64,000 nt of DNA from Purpureocillium takamizusanense (GCF_022605165.1 NC_063068.1:1488001-1552000), one strand, 5' to 3'; shown: positions 22,285 through 33,712, counted from the first letter of the stretch. Notes: generated from the sequence alone by a model not told the origin. Program-made: numbers and translations.

Positions 22285-25200
22285 CTACTCTCTTCCGTGA
22301 AAGAGAAACTTGAGCTCGCTCACGTTGAGACGGCCAATCTTCATGCTCTCCGTCTCGTCGAGCGCCGCCTCGACAATCTCCTTCTTGCGCTCCTGGAGCT
22401 CCATGATGCGGTCCTCGACCGTCTCCTGGGTGAGGATGCGATGCACCTTGACGTCCTTGGTCTGCCCGATGCGGTGCGCGCGATCGACGGCTTGCATCTC
22501 AATGTACGGGTTCCAGAACGGATCCATGATGATGACGTTGTTGGCCGACGTCAAGTTAAGGCCCGCGTTGCCCGCGCGGAGAGACACGAGCATGACCATC
22601 GCCTCTGGCTTCCTCCGAAAATCCCGTGCCGCCTGTGCGCGCTGGTCGGCGGACATGCTGCCGTCGTATCGCAGGGGCTTCAGCCCCAACTTGTCGTGTG
22701 ACATGGCTACCTCCAGCAGGTCCAGAAGCAGCGTCCACTGGGAAAAGACAATGGCTTTTTCCTTGCTGGCCTGGATTCTCTTGAGCAGCTCCATGCATGC
22801 AGTGACTTTAGCAGATGGCATCCAAGTCTTGTGCAAGTATCGCATGTACTTCTTGTAGGCGGCCCGGTTCTTCCCAGCCTCGACACGAAGACTCTTCAGC
22901 ATCGACGGCTTCACCTCCTCCTCCTTCTTCTTTCCTTTCTTCTTCTTCCTCTTCTGCTTCTCAGAGGCATCTGCATCGCCGCTGCCGGCTCCACTGGTTT
23001 TCAAATAGTCCGTGTCGTCAAAGTCATCATCGACAATGAAGTCCTTGAGGTTGCCGTTGCCATCAACATCATCAGCGTCGTGGTCGTCATCCGAGTCTGA
23101 TTCCTCATCGTCGCTGTCAGAGTCTTCGGCGTCTGCCTCATCAGGCTTGACGATCGTTTCTGGCATATGCACAGTTCGGAATGCGTCGTAGGAAAAGCAT
23201 TTCTTTGGATCAAATGAGCCACGGCAGACCGGGCACTTGGCCGTGTTCGAGTCCTCACCCGACTGAACGGTCATGGTCGCGGCGTTGTCCACCAGTCGAG
23301 TGAGACAATCTTGACAGCTGTCGTGGCCGCATGGAACGAAGAAAGAAGGAGATTGTACAGCGTCGAAGCAAATTGGACATTCAAACGCCTCCATGGCCTT
23401 GATTCTTTCGACGACCGGCTTCTCGAGATGCCTGACGAGGTCCAGCATTTCCTCGGCGCCAACGCTGAGTGGGACCGCGTCGTCGACATCTAAATTCAGG
23501 TGCGGGTGGCAGCAAGCTTGGCGCATGCGCAGTAGAAGCACAAGAATGTTGGAGTAGTTCTTGCCAATAGACCCCTCACGGAGATATTTGCTGAATTGCA
23601 CTTGCGACTTCTCCTCCAGCTGCTTGTAGAAGTGCCGTTCATCTTCGCAAAGCTCAGCGTGCACGACTTGCTCTGACTTGGCGGGTAAGTTCAGAATTGG
23701 TTTCCCCTCCAGCTCCGAGTCTTTCTTGCGTCGCAACATGATGGCTCTGAGCAGAGCCCGCAGCCGCTTCATTGCAACGGATTTTGAAACACCTTGTTTC
23801 CCCCAAAGCGTTCCGAAGGACTCTCGAAACTGCTCCCATACGCAGTAGGGCTTGATCTTGAGGAACTTCACCAACGAATACAACTCGATGACACCGTTCA
23901 TCATCGGCGTGCCTGTGAGGCACCACCTATACGTCGCCTTGATGCTGTGGCACGCTTTCGCAGTCTTTGTTTTCTCGTTCTTGATGTGCTGCGCCTCATC
24001 GAGGATGACTCTGTAGAACTCTGCTCTCTCGGGATGCAGCAACGGAAACTTGGCTGAGCTGGCGCGGTCGTTGAGGTCGATGGTCCTATCTCGATTCTCT
24101 TCCATGAATTTCTGGAGACGCTTCCACTCGGCAGCGATAGTCCCGTAGGTGGTCAACACAACGTCGTACCGCTGCAAGTCCTCAGAACTAACGCCCTTGG
24201 CGTTATGGTAGACGAAGACAGACATGCGGTACGCGAGCTTTGTCTTCGCCTTCAACTCATCTTCCCACTGGCGAATGAGCGACAATGGGCCGATGATGAG
24301 ATTCGTCTGCCATCATGTTAGCTAGTGTCGTTCTCTCGCCACTAAAACTTTGAACGGACCTTGGGCTTCTTCTTTTGCGGTCGCTCCAACATGAGAGCCA
24401 ACGTTGAGATCGTCTTCCCAAGACCCATGTCGTCGGCAAGAATACCACCCTTATTGGAACCATCCTCCATCTTCTTCATCCACGAGAGAGCAAGCTCTTG
24501 ATGAAGATAGAGTGCTCCCCTGAGCCCTGCCGGGGTTCTGTCCCGATTGCGCTCAGGAATCTCCATATCTGGTCGAATATTCTGAAGAAGATCGTCCAGC
24601 TCCTTTTCGGTAACTCGTGGGTCGTGATACGCCTCTGACAGAAAGTTGGAGAGTCTGTCGGGAAACGCTTGACCATTCTCGTCCGCGTACATTGAGTAGT
24701 CGAAGTGACTCGTACGATTAATAATATCCATCAGCCTTGTATCCCCAAATGGTGGCAGGCTCGGTACCCTTCTAAGGCCGGGGTCTCCAATAGCCACATT
24801 TGGGAACATGGGCGTCGCCTGTGGCCCAACCCCGTACGTCAGGGCCGGAGTACCCACGGCGGGTTGCCCATGACAGCCTGACGGGGTCGTCGCGCCCGGC
24901 GGATAGCCTGCACTAAAGCTCCCCGTTATTGGGTTCGCCGTGTGCACCCGTGGAGTCGACGGAGCCGTGGCATATGGTCGGCCAAGAGTAGGCGATGGTG
25001 AGCCAGCAAGGCCGAGCGGTCGGTCCCAGCTGGGATGGTATGCCCCGGGTATATTCATAGCGGGATTCTCTCCGAGTGATTGTCTATACCCAGAGCTGCT
25101 AATCCCCGCCATCGAATCTGATGGCCCAGATAATCCTCGTGAGTTTGCCCGCTGGGTGGCCATCAACCTCGACAGCGCATCCTCGCTTCTTGGGTCCGAA

Positions 25201-25571
25201 GTTGGTCGCGAAGGACCAGCTGATGATTCCTGGGACAGTTGTTGGGCGAGCTGCCTGTCACGCAACTCCTGCTTGACCCTATTCTCGGCTTTGATTTGCT
25301 CCGCAATGTATGTTGCATCATCCTCGACGTCGGACCTAGTGACAATTAACCTCACGATGAATCAGGGCCATATCACTTTCACATACCCTGTCAGGTCGAC
25401 TATTTCGACGCTCTGTGACGAAGCCATGGGACGTGAGCTTCCCGCCGGAGTCGGCGTCGTCCGTCGAGACTTTGGGGAACCGCCACGCGCAGAAAAGTTG
25501 GTCGCCTGTAGCTCCCGCTTGCGGCTTGGTAAGGATCGCGAGGCTGGACTGCTCCATATATCTCTATCCAT
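22285..25571 (-). CDS. ULS1: Uls1/Ris1-type SNF2-family ATPase with RING finger
   Basis: A DNA translocase with an inserted RING finger; yeast Uls1 is a SUMO-targeted factor that clears SUMO conjugates from chromatin. Exons 25571-25387, 25335-24360 and 24306-22285 (introns 51 and 53 nt) give 1060 aa from this ATG. VEIVDL at 55-60 is a candidate SUMO-interacting motif. Residues ~65-300 are disordered. The SNF2 domain has GLGKT at about 366-370 and DEAQ at about 490-493. The RING (ECPIC...CGHDSC..C...CPVC) spans about 697-748, followed by an acidic/Lys-rich linker and the helicase C domain (FSQWTLLLDLL, VSLRAGNAGLNLT, DRAHRIGQ). The second intron has an unusual GTCCGT donor, supported by the conserved join PK/TNLIIGPL. 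A further 5' exon at 26251-26470 is likely, which would make this Met internal. Confidence 0.93.
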
Positions 25572-26250
25572 GGTTTGCCTCCGAGGTGTCGTCACGCTTG
25601 CGAGATGGGAAAGGCGATCTCCGAATGGTGAACTTGGATGCGCTTCGTGTGCTTTGTGGAACGTTAGTGAAAGAACATGTGGCAAAGATGGAGAGCGAGG
25701 GCGCAGACGAAATGACACGGTTTTGTGCGAATCGCGAGGTGTGTTACGCCCAGGGCTCTTCAGTTTCCAGTGAAGCTGCGACTGCAGAAGGTGCAACCTA
25801 TGAATGTGTGGGCGGCGCGCGTCTGGTGACAGGTGGCAACTGGAACGGGAGTGGTGAAAGATTGAACAGAGGAGTGAAGGCGCCGAGAAGGCAGCTGACG
25901 GAGAAGTGCAGTGCAACGCGAATAGAAAGTAAGGCGAGCCAGCAACAACAATTGGATTGGTGTAGCATGGCCAACGTTGTTGAGACATGCACAAAGAGCG
26001 AGTAGAAGGGCTTATAGTAGCACAACGAGGGAGGAGAGAGCGAAGACGAGACTTGCCTGTTGCATATGGCAAGGCTGGCGGAGAGCCGCTGCCTCGTTCA
26101 GGTAGTGCGCGGTCGGCCTCTGTATGTAGGTCAGTATCAGCTCACACCAGCTTGTCTTCCTGCACCTTTGACTTCCGGGCCTGCGCCCACGCCTCGAAGA
26201 GCAATTCGTCAAGGTTCACGGGCGCGTGTCGGGGGGTTGTCGAAACTCAC

Positions 26251-26470
26251 GCTGCGATTCAGAAACGTTACTGCGTTGTGATGATGCCTGAGACAGTCTC
26301 TGCAGGGCAATGACTGCCTTGAGGCGTTCAATCTCTTTCACCGCCTCTCTCCTCTCCCCCTCGACGCCATCAAAGGTCTGGTCCTCGAGGGACTGAAGTA
26401 TGACGTTTTGGATGGTCAGCTCCTCCTCCAGCTCGGCTAGGGTCTGGCCCTCAGCCATGGCTGTCGCCAT
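26251..26470 (-). CDS. Probable coiled-coil 5' exon of the SNF2/RING gene (or separate small gene)
   Basis: An ATG-started frame reads MATAMAEGQTLAELEEELTI followed by a Glu/Leu/Lys-rich segment (EGERREAVKEIERLKAVIALQ) that looks like a coiled coil. A GTGAGT donor follows at 26250, leaving phase 1. An acceptor (ACAAAG, with CTAAC 12 nt before it) ends at 25652 and has the matching phase. It would join this exon through PHEAHPSSPFGDRL... to the MDRDIWSS start of the SNF2 gene, extending the protein by about 100 residues. The 599-nt intron is much longer than others in this window, so an extra exon or an independent 84-aa gene is possible. I favour the 5' exon because of phase, branch point and shared strand. 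Confidence 0.5.
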
Positions 26471-27362
26471 CGCTCGTGCTCTGCCGGCGGCTGTGCTGTA
26501 GGCATCCGTTCTGGGCAGCCAGGACTGGGGGGGCGGCGCAAGTCGTCGGCGTCGAATCGTCGGCGACAGAGAGCGAGCGGTAGGGGCTCGTTACGCCGTT
26601 CTCAGGCGTCGGAGTAGGTAGGCTGTGATTTGTCGTCTCAAGACACGTCCACGCGCCGCCTCTCTGCAGTCGTACCACAGAGTGCCCGTCGGGCGGCTTG
26701 GGGGCGGTTGTGGTGGAGCGAGGCTCAAGAAAGAGGCTTGGATGGCGGAGGAAGGTGGGCGACGCGTCGTGTAAAGTGGAAGCGCGAGGCCACGATCGAG
26801 CACATAATAGCGTCGGCAGCTAAGAATTGTCTTTGACAGAAGTCACCCGCCCCGCGCGGATTGCCGGTCAAAAGCTCCACTGCACTTGCGCCCCACGTCA
26901 CCTTGAATGCATTAGCACTAAAGATACTAACCTTATTAGTTGTGCGTACCTTCAGGTATACTACCTGTACTGCAGGTTGATCAATGGGCACCGCCTGAGG
27001 CCCGCCCAAAGCGCCGCAGTGCAGGAGGCCAAACGAAGACCCCTCGCAATGACGCAACGGCTGCTCCAGGCCCGCCCACTCAGCCCGAGCACGGGCCCAA
27101 TGCACATGTCATGCATGTCATATCCAAGTTCATCTCATTGACAGCCCGTGATACATTCTCTTGACCCTGCGCGCAGAATGCAGGCTCGGTGCATGCCTGC
27201 CAGGCCCCGGAAATCCCAGCGAGGTCAAGCAAGTACCTTAAGGTGAAGCAAAGTACAGAGTGCCAACTAAGAATGCCATGTCGCTAAAGAAGCCCTCGCA
27301 CCCCAAAACGCCTTCGCCAGTCGCACAGAGTCTAACAAAGAAGCAATGCATATGGATTTCTC
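26471..27362. other. Intergenic region, SNF2 gene upstream / phosphodiesterase downstream
   Basis: About 890 bases separating two minus-strand genes. Presumed promoter of the SNF2 gene. No other feature recognised. Confidence 0.5.
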
Positions 27363-29796
27363 TCAGCCACTTGCTCCATTCCCGCCAGACTTTTTGCCTA
27401 CAAGCTTGTTCCAAAGACGATCCACCTTGTCCGTAAACCAGTCCCAGACGTGCTTAGCCTTACCCATCAGACCACCATCGTCAGCTTCATGTGTACCCTT
27501 CTCTTTGTCGCCTTTGCTAGGTGGGGACGTTGCCTCCGGCCTCCCCTCCGTCTTGGCTGGCTTTTCGGGAATCGTTGGTCGCTCACTGATAGTTGGCTGT
27601 TCAGGGACCGTCGGTCGCTCACTGATAGCTGGCTGCCCAGGGACCGTCGGTCGCTCACTGATAGCTGGCTGTCCAGAGAGCGTCGGCCGCTCGGTGACAG
27701 TCGGCTGTCCTGGGGGCGCCGGGTCGGGCAGGGGATCAACTAGGGGCGTGTGAACCGACGATTCCGGGGGGTCAGCAGGAACGTCCCGTGTACGATCTGG
27801 CCTGTGCCGGCCGACGGGCTTGAGCGGCAGGCGTAGCGTCCCATTGTTGGGCTTGGGCACCATTCCTATTGAGTCGGCCAAGATGTTGTACACCTCAATG
27901 TTCTCTGCGACTCATATTAGCCAACATCCTCTCTGTAAGATTCGCACACCCCAACTCACGGAAAGGCTTCAGCTCGCTGTTGGCCGGATGTGGGAAGGCT
28001 GGTCCACGAGCGATGAAGATGGCGCGCATAAGTGGATGCTCATGATCGTAGCCGTGCAGGCCCCGAGGCTGGTAAACGAGACCCTTCTTTTTGGCCTCCT
28101 TCAAGTTGAACTCGGTTTCTGTGACAATTGCCCACCCCGTCTTAGGCACAATCCATAGCGGCGCGATGCGATGATTATTTGAGAAGTGGTAACGCTCCGG
28201 CATGTCGACGTCACGCAGATACACCTCGAAGTTAGGGTTCGTCTTAGCCTTTGCTTTGAGGCCGTCGTATAGACCCCGCAGGTCATTCTTGTTCTTTGGT
28301 CGAAGTCCGTAGAGCGGCCAGCCGTCCGTATGCTCAATCTTGGACGTGTCGACCAAGTCCTCCAACTGCAGCAACCGTGACACATCAGTCGTGGCCATGC
28401 CGTGGTCGGACACCACGATGACATTGACGATGTGGGTAAGGTTGCGATCCTCCAGGCCTTTGTATAGTTCACCCACCATGCGGTCGGCGTGCTCGATTGT
28501 CGACCGAATCTCGGTGCTGTTTGGACCAAATCTATGCCCGTCTGCATCCACATCTGGCACGTACGCCGCAATGAGCTGCGGTCGCATGTCGGCGATTTTG
28601 GCCGTTTTGTCTTCCTTTCCTGGCTTGTCGAGGAACTCCAAAATGCGTGAGACCTTGTTGGACAGCATCTCTTTGCCATTGTACTTGTCCAGGAAACTGG
28701 GCTCGACGTGCATAATGTGCGCTTCACTGCCCGGCCACATATGCACGGCGGTGCGTATGCCTTGCAGCTCCGCCGTCACCCAGAAGGGCTCGCCACCCCA
28801 CCATTTTGGATCCATACTACGCTCCGGGTCCGTGTAATAGAATTCGGCGCGAAGCTCGGGATCCCAAAAGGTGTTGCCGACCACGCCGTGGCTCTCCGGG
28901 TATAGACCCGTCGCAAGGGTGTAGTGGTTCGGAAACGTAACGGACGGAAACGACGGTAGCATGTACTTTGGCGAGATGCCTTCTTTGGCCAAGGCATTCA
29001 GATGCGGCGTGATGCCTCGTTGCAAGAAGTCGGCCCGGAATCCATCGAGACTGATGATGATGGTGGTTGGCGCAAACAAGGCCGTGCCGTTGGTCACCAA
29101 GTGCGGCTCGACTGTCGTCGCAGACTTGTCCTTTCTCGACAACTTCCAGGCAAACAGGACCAGGATGGCAAAGCCGATGCTGATGAGGGCATAGATCAGG
29201 ACAGCGCGTCGCCAGCTGCGTCCGCGCTCAGCCTTTGCACTAGCCATCATGTTGAGGCGCCGCCGGTCGACCTCGTCGCTGTCCTCGCGTTCGGTGGTAT
29301 CTCCCGTCGAGCTTCCATCCCGCATGCCGCCCTCCTCCATCTCGTACATGAGCCCGCCATCTTCGCCATGCTGCGCGTGCTCGAGCAGTTGTTCTCGCTT
29401 CTGCTTGCGCCTCTCCCTTCGTAAAGACCTCTTCTCGAGGACCAAAGATTCGGTCGAGCTCGCCGCCGCTGGCATGTTGGGCTGACTCGGTCGCTGACCG
29501 AAGATTTTGAAGGGATTTGGGACGGCAAGGTTGGAGCCACGACGCTGGCGCTCCTGCTGACGCCGCGATGTGGTCACGAGCCGGTCGACGTCGTCTTCCT
29601 CCATCAGAACGATTCGGTCGTGGGCTAGCAGCTCACGGCTGTTGCGAGCCCGCTGCTGCAGTTGGTCATCTTCGCTGTCTGTGTCCTGGTCACTCCGGCT
29701 AAGGATGGAGGAGGCGTCGTCGTCGTACGCGATTGGCGAGAGCAGGGAGCCGGTGTCACGGTCGGCGACATTCGTGTCGAGTCTCTGGAGAGGCAT
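27363..29796 (-). CDS. Type II membrane nucleotide pyrophosphatase/phosphodiesterase (NPP family)
   Basis: NPP enzymes hydrolyse nucleotide pyrophosphate and phosphodiester bonds outside the cytosol. Exons 29796-27960 and 27904-27363, with a 55-nt phase-1 intron, give 792 aa. Residues 1-195 form a charged cytosolic tail. A single membrane anchor lies at about 197-218 (AVLIYALISIGFAILVLFAW). The catalytic domain begins at TTIIISLDGFRADF with metal-binding Asp (about 251) and the nucleophile Thr in PSVTFPNHY (about 287). The second metal site is visible in YVPDVDADGHRFGP, VVSDHGM and RGLHGYDHEH. After intron 1 (join FQNIEVYNILADSIGM) comes a Pro-rich tail with four 12-residue repeats (ISERPTVPGQPA type), then a Trp/Lys-rich amphipathic end (VWDWFTDKVDRLWNKL). 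The upstream open frame to 29973 lacks an ATG, so MPLQRL is taken as the start. Confidence 0.93.
27559..27702 (-). repeat. Four 36-bp coding tandem repeats in the phosphodiesterase tail
   Basis: Units at 27559-27594, 27595-27630, 27631-27666 and 27667-27702 encode 12-residue repeats of the pattern QP-x-ISERPTVP-x. The middle two units are nearly identical and the outer ones diverged. A fifth degenerate start follows. Confidence 0.9.
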
Positions 29797-30578
29797 GTTG
29801 TCGCTCGCCTGAGGAGGCCCTACATGCCCTGACAGCGTATCATTTGAGAGTCGAAGCCAGGTTGCGAAAGGCAACAAGGGGCAGCGATAGATATGTTGAT
29901 GATGACTGCTGAAGATGCTGGTTCGAGCTCGGATCTCAGGGTTGAACGGGCGGAACAAGGGTCGCTGGGGCACACTAGCGCTTCAGCTCCGCCACCTTGA
30001 ATTGGCTTACCCTGCACTAGATGTTTTTTCCTCTTTCGTAAGTTATCGAATGAACAATTTTAGAACGAAATCACTGAGCAAGATAATAGAAGGTTCTATG
30101 GAATAACGCAATGTAAATGTAACACAGATTATAAGGAGGTGAGACCTATTCGGCATAAAATGCAACTGTGGTATTCTCACTGATTGTTGCAGTGCATGCG
30201 GCTGCATTGACAAATGTCACGTAGGCAGCAGGTGCGCATGATGGCCAATGACCCTATTTGTTAGATTTATTATTCATGCGTGTTTCAGGAAGATTGATTG
30301 ACATTGAGCCGCGGATGGGGCCCGCGACGGGAAGCATTTTACGTGATAACGGAAAGCAGTAATGAAACTTGTTCTGCTCGACAGCTGCTGTGTGGCTAGT
30401 GTCATCTCAAGTCTGTTGTAAGTGTGCACCTGGAGTCTTGTCCTACGACTCTCTGACACCGGCCGACCATTTTGGGCCTGCCGTGCGCATCAAAAAAAAA
30501 AAAGGATCACGGAAAGTCATCTATGGATGCAACGAGTACAACTGCGAGAAAACATCTCATTTCCAACGCCAGTACTCA
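29797..30578. other. Intergenic region, phosphodiesterase promoter / regulator 3' side
   Basis: About 780 bases, AT-richer around 30000-30300. It contains an A11-12 run at about 30491-30502. No gene recognised. Confidence 0.55.
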
Positions 30579-32000
30579 TCAGCACACCGCCAGCATCCGC
30601 AGTGACCCTCCCCTCGACGCAAACCATCCCTCGGCCTCTTCCACACCCAGGAGGCAGCTAATCCACATCCTGCCAAAGCGATCCACGTCATCAGCCTTCG
30701 CCTCCTCGAGCACGCTCCCAAACTGCGCGTCTCGAACCACAAAGTGACGCCGGGCGCCCCATGCGCGCGCGAATTCCACCGCCGACGTCGCCGTCCACAG
30801 GTACGCCGACAGCGTCCAGGCGTGGCACAGCCCCAGCCGCCCGTCGCACGTCAGCCCCCGTTGCCCCGAGACCAGGCGGTAGACCTGCAGGAAGAAGAAG
30901 GCGAACAGGCACGTCCGCCGTGCCGACTCGTGCAGGATCCAGTCCCGCCAGAAGGCCTGCGTCGGCGCCAGTGGGTGCAGCGGCAGCGCCTGCTCCTTGT
31001 CCGGGGGATCGACCGTGTCGAAGCGCACGTGCGCGAGCAGGTCCATGGTCGATGACTCGAGGGCGGGGATCGCCTTCTCCGCCGAAGCCCGTGCCCGCAT
31101 GTCCCCGTCGAAGAGCCGGATGATCTGATACAGGATCAGGGCTTGCGTGTGCGCGAGCACGTCGAGGAAGCGCGTCGGCGCCGGGGCGGCGAGGAGGTCG
31201 CACGCGCGGACCTCGATGGCGTGGAATATGACCGGTGCGTTGACTCGGGTCTTGGCCGCGTACAGTGCGCAAGCAGCGTGGGCATCTAGAATCGCGTGAT
31301 GTTAACACGAATCTCGGAGTGCTGGTGGAGACGTCCGCTGGGAGCGACGTGTTCTACCTTGCATGGATCGCGGCATGCCTTCGCGATATAATTGTGGATG
31401 GCACCAGGGCGTTTGTGTCTCGGCAATCATCATGCCAGGCGTCTTCCTGATCTCTTCCATTGCAAACCGGAGCCTTCGGGAGATGGCGTCTTCAATGTCT
31501 TGAAATTCTCGAGCGGTCGGGGCAGACAGCGCCGAGGGCTGATGGACAAGGTCCATGTCCATGATGGACGCTTCGGTCGAGAAGCCCGGCAGTGACACAT
31601 CGGGGATCCCGCTGAAATCCGCCGCGCAGGGATCACTGGAGGCAGTAGTAGTCGCGGTAATATCCTGGTCCAGTGCGCCGATATCTAGATTCATGCAGTC
31701 CCAGGTGTTCAGCGGGGTCTCCGGCGGGGCTGCGGCGGCTATACTACTCGATGTCTGGTCGTCGTCCACGCCGCTCCAGCCCCTGCTTGGCTCTGCAAGT
31801 GTGCCATGCAGCGCCTGTCGGCAGCCTGAGCGGCCGTAAGGGGCAGTGAGGCGCGTAGGGTAGTTGCATACGATCCCGCGCTGCTCGCAACGAAGACAAG
31901 CAGGGAGCGCGAAGTCGCAGCGGCGCTTGGCCTTCCTGCACTGGATGCAGCTCTTTGACCGAGGAGGCGGATTACCGCGCTCCCGTGATGTCAGCGACAT
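30579..32000 (-). CDS. Zn2Cys6 binuclear-cluster transcription factor
   Basis: A fungal zinc-cluster DNA-binding regulator. Exons 32000-31358 and 31285-30579 with one 72-nt phase-1 intron give 449 aa. The cluster is C18-X2-C21-X6-C28-X6-C35-X2-C38-X6-C45 (CIQCRKAKRRC...CLRC), preceded by a basic RERGNPPPRSK stretch. Residues ~60-170 are Ser/Thr/Ala-rich. The rest (TPWCHPQLYREGMPRSMQ across the intron to AHAACALYAAKTRVNAPV, then HESARRTCLFAFFF) matches the conserved C-terminal region of many Pezizomycotina C6 regulators that lack a full fungal_trans domain. It is divergent to the NmrA-like gene across 402 bp. The start at 32000 is the first ATG. Target genes unknown. Confidence 0.9.
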
Positions 32001-32402
32001 GACGGCAATGGACCCGTTCTTTGAATGTTTTCGTTCTTCGCCTGTCTGTCCTTGGGGAGGACGGCGGTGACGGTCGGAGGGCGGTGGTTCACAGCACGCG
32101 TCAGCGCTGTGGTGGAAGTGCGCCGGGAAAAGTGGGGACAGGCGGAGTTCCGCCCGATCCTGCCCGGCATCCTTGGGCCGCCGGAGCGGCTAAATCTTCG
32201 GGGCGGCGGACGTCCGCGCAGCCGTGGTTCTGGTCTCCGCATGCAACGCCGCATGGCGGATTCCGGAAAGTATTGATTCAGTACAACTCACACTCATTCA
32301 AAAAGCGACACAGGTTGCCCATCGTGGGCCGACTGTTTGTACGACTTACACCATCAGTCACAATATTCCTTCATTGAGCCATCTCGCGCAACACAGGAGA
32401 TC
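32001..32402. promoter_or_regulatory. Bidirectional promoter between regulator and NmrA-like gene
   Basis: 402 bp between the two divergent start codons. It contains a 12-bp palindrome GCGGACGTCCGC at 32206-32217 and several other CGG/CCG triplets. A shared promoter follows from the layout; co-regulation is inference. Confidence 0.6.
32206..32217. promoter_or_regulatory. CGG-N4-CCG palindrome, candidate zinc-cluster binding site
   Basis: GCGGACGTCCGC is a perfect 12-bp palindrome with CGG and CCG half-sites spaced by 4 bases. Inverted CGG triplets are the classic target form of Zn2Cys6 dimers. It sits about 190 bp from the NmrA-like ATG and 205 bp from the regulator ATG. Confidence 0.45.
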
Positions 32403-33338
32403 ATGTCGAAACCTGTCGTATTTGTCTGTGGCATCACTGGCACTCAGGGCCATGCCGTCGGCACCGCATTCACCTCCCACGCCGTGCCCCTCCGTGCCCT
32501 TGTTCGCGACCCCTCTACGCCCGCTGCGACACAGCTCGGCGACGCCTTTGGCGACGCCCTGACCGTCTTCCACGGGGACTACGACAATGCCACGGCCTTG
32601 CACGATGCCATGACCGGCTGTACGGCCCTATTCCTCAACCTCTCACCCAGCTTCACCGACCCTTCTGCCGAAGTGCGACACGCCGAAGCGCTGCTCGCCG
32701 CGGCCAAAGTCGCTGGCGTCACTCACATCATCTACTCGAGCGGGCTCTCCGTCAACGACCCCGAGCGCCTCCCACACTGGGACCCAAAGAGCTTCACCGC
32801 CGCCGTCCTCCTTTCCAAGGCCACCATCGAGGAAAAAGTCCAGACTGCTGGGTTCCCGCGCTGGACCATCCTGCGCCCGGGCAACTTCATGGCCAATTAC
32901 ACGCTGCCCCTCGTGCGCATGTATCCCGGCCTCACCACTACCGGCCGCTGGTCTACTGCGCTACTCCCCGACTCTGTCCTTCCCATGATCGATCCCGCAA
33001 CGATTGGCGCCTTTGCTGCGGCGGCCGTGCTGGATCCGACGAGATTCCATGAGCAAGCAATCGAAATCGCGGATGAGTTCATGACGCTGGATGAACTCAT
33101 GCCGAAGCTTTCTGCCGCTGCAGGGCGTCATCTTCAAGCCGTACACATGACTGAAGAAGAGATAGAAGCACAAAAGGGAGCTAATCCAATGGTCGCGGCA
33201 ATGCTCATGATGAGAGACTTAAGTATTTTTGTTGACCTAGCCAAAGTCAAGAGCTGGGGCGTTCCCTTAAGCAGCTTTGATCGATTTTTGGAACGGGAGA
33301 GGAGTTGCGTGCTGGAGACTTACGGAGAGACACAGTGA
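32403..33338 (+). CDS. NmrA-like family NAD(P)-binding protein
   Basis: An atypical short-chain dehydrogenase-like protein of the NmrA/HSCARG/isoflavone-reductase group. These bind NAD(P) through a Rossmann fold and act as redox sensors or reductases. Single exon, 311 aa, typical length. The nucleotide-binding loop is VFVCGITGTQGHAVG (GxxGxxG). THIIYSSGLSVND follows, then the K-x-x-x-E segment SKATIEEKVQ and WTILRPGNFMANY, all as in the family. The start MSKPVVF is preferred over an upstream in-frame start because the Rossmann strand begins directly after it. It faces the Zn2Cys6 gene head to head, so shared regulation is plausible. Substrate unknown. Confidence 0.92.
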   Translation: MSKPVVFVCGITGTQGHAVGTAFTSHAVPLRALVRDPSTPAATQLGDAFGDALTVFHGDYDNATALHDAMTGCTALFLNLSPSFTDPSAEVRHAEALLAAAKVAGVTHIIYSSGLSVNDPERLPHWDPKSFTAAVLLSKATIEEKVQTAGFPRWTILRPGNFMANYTLPLVRMYPGLTTTGRWSTALLPDSVLPMIDPATIGAFAAAAVLDPTRFHEQAIEIADEFMTLDELMPKLSAAAGRHLQAVHMTEEEIEAQKGANPMVAAMLMMRDLSIFVDLAKVKSWGVPLSSFDRFLERERSCVLETYGETQ

Positions 33339-33712
33339 GGTATGTAGTTTAAGTTGGTCAACAATATAATGACGATGTCGTTTATCTTGTCATAAATACT
33401 TTACATGCGGCGCCGTAGGTCCATGTCGAACTTGTAGAGACCAATACTCTACCCATTGTAACTACTAGTGCCGTAGTGTCCTGAAATGCCATATAACACC
33501 TCGATCCAACTCCACCCGTCCGGGCCCTTGATCTAGCTCGTCGTGTATGAAGCGTAGTCCCCATGTACACCTGTTACGCCAGCCCCTCAACTCCAACAAC
33601 GAATGCAAAAAGTCCTAGGTCGACGCTCCGGAAGTGCAGAAATCAAGCCTCGGAACGCCCCAGAAACAACCTTCTGCGCGACAACAAATTCCTTCAAAAA
33701 TCGTACAACTGT
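33339..33712. other. Shared 3' region of convergent genes
   Basis: About 370 bases between the stop codons of the NmrA-like gene and the GH76 gene. AT-richer at its left end; nothing else seen. Confidence 0.55.
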
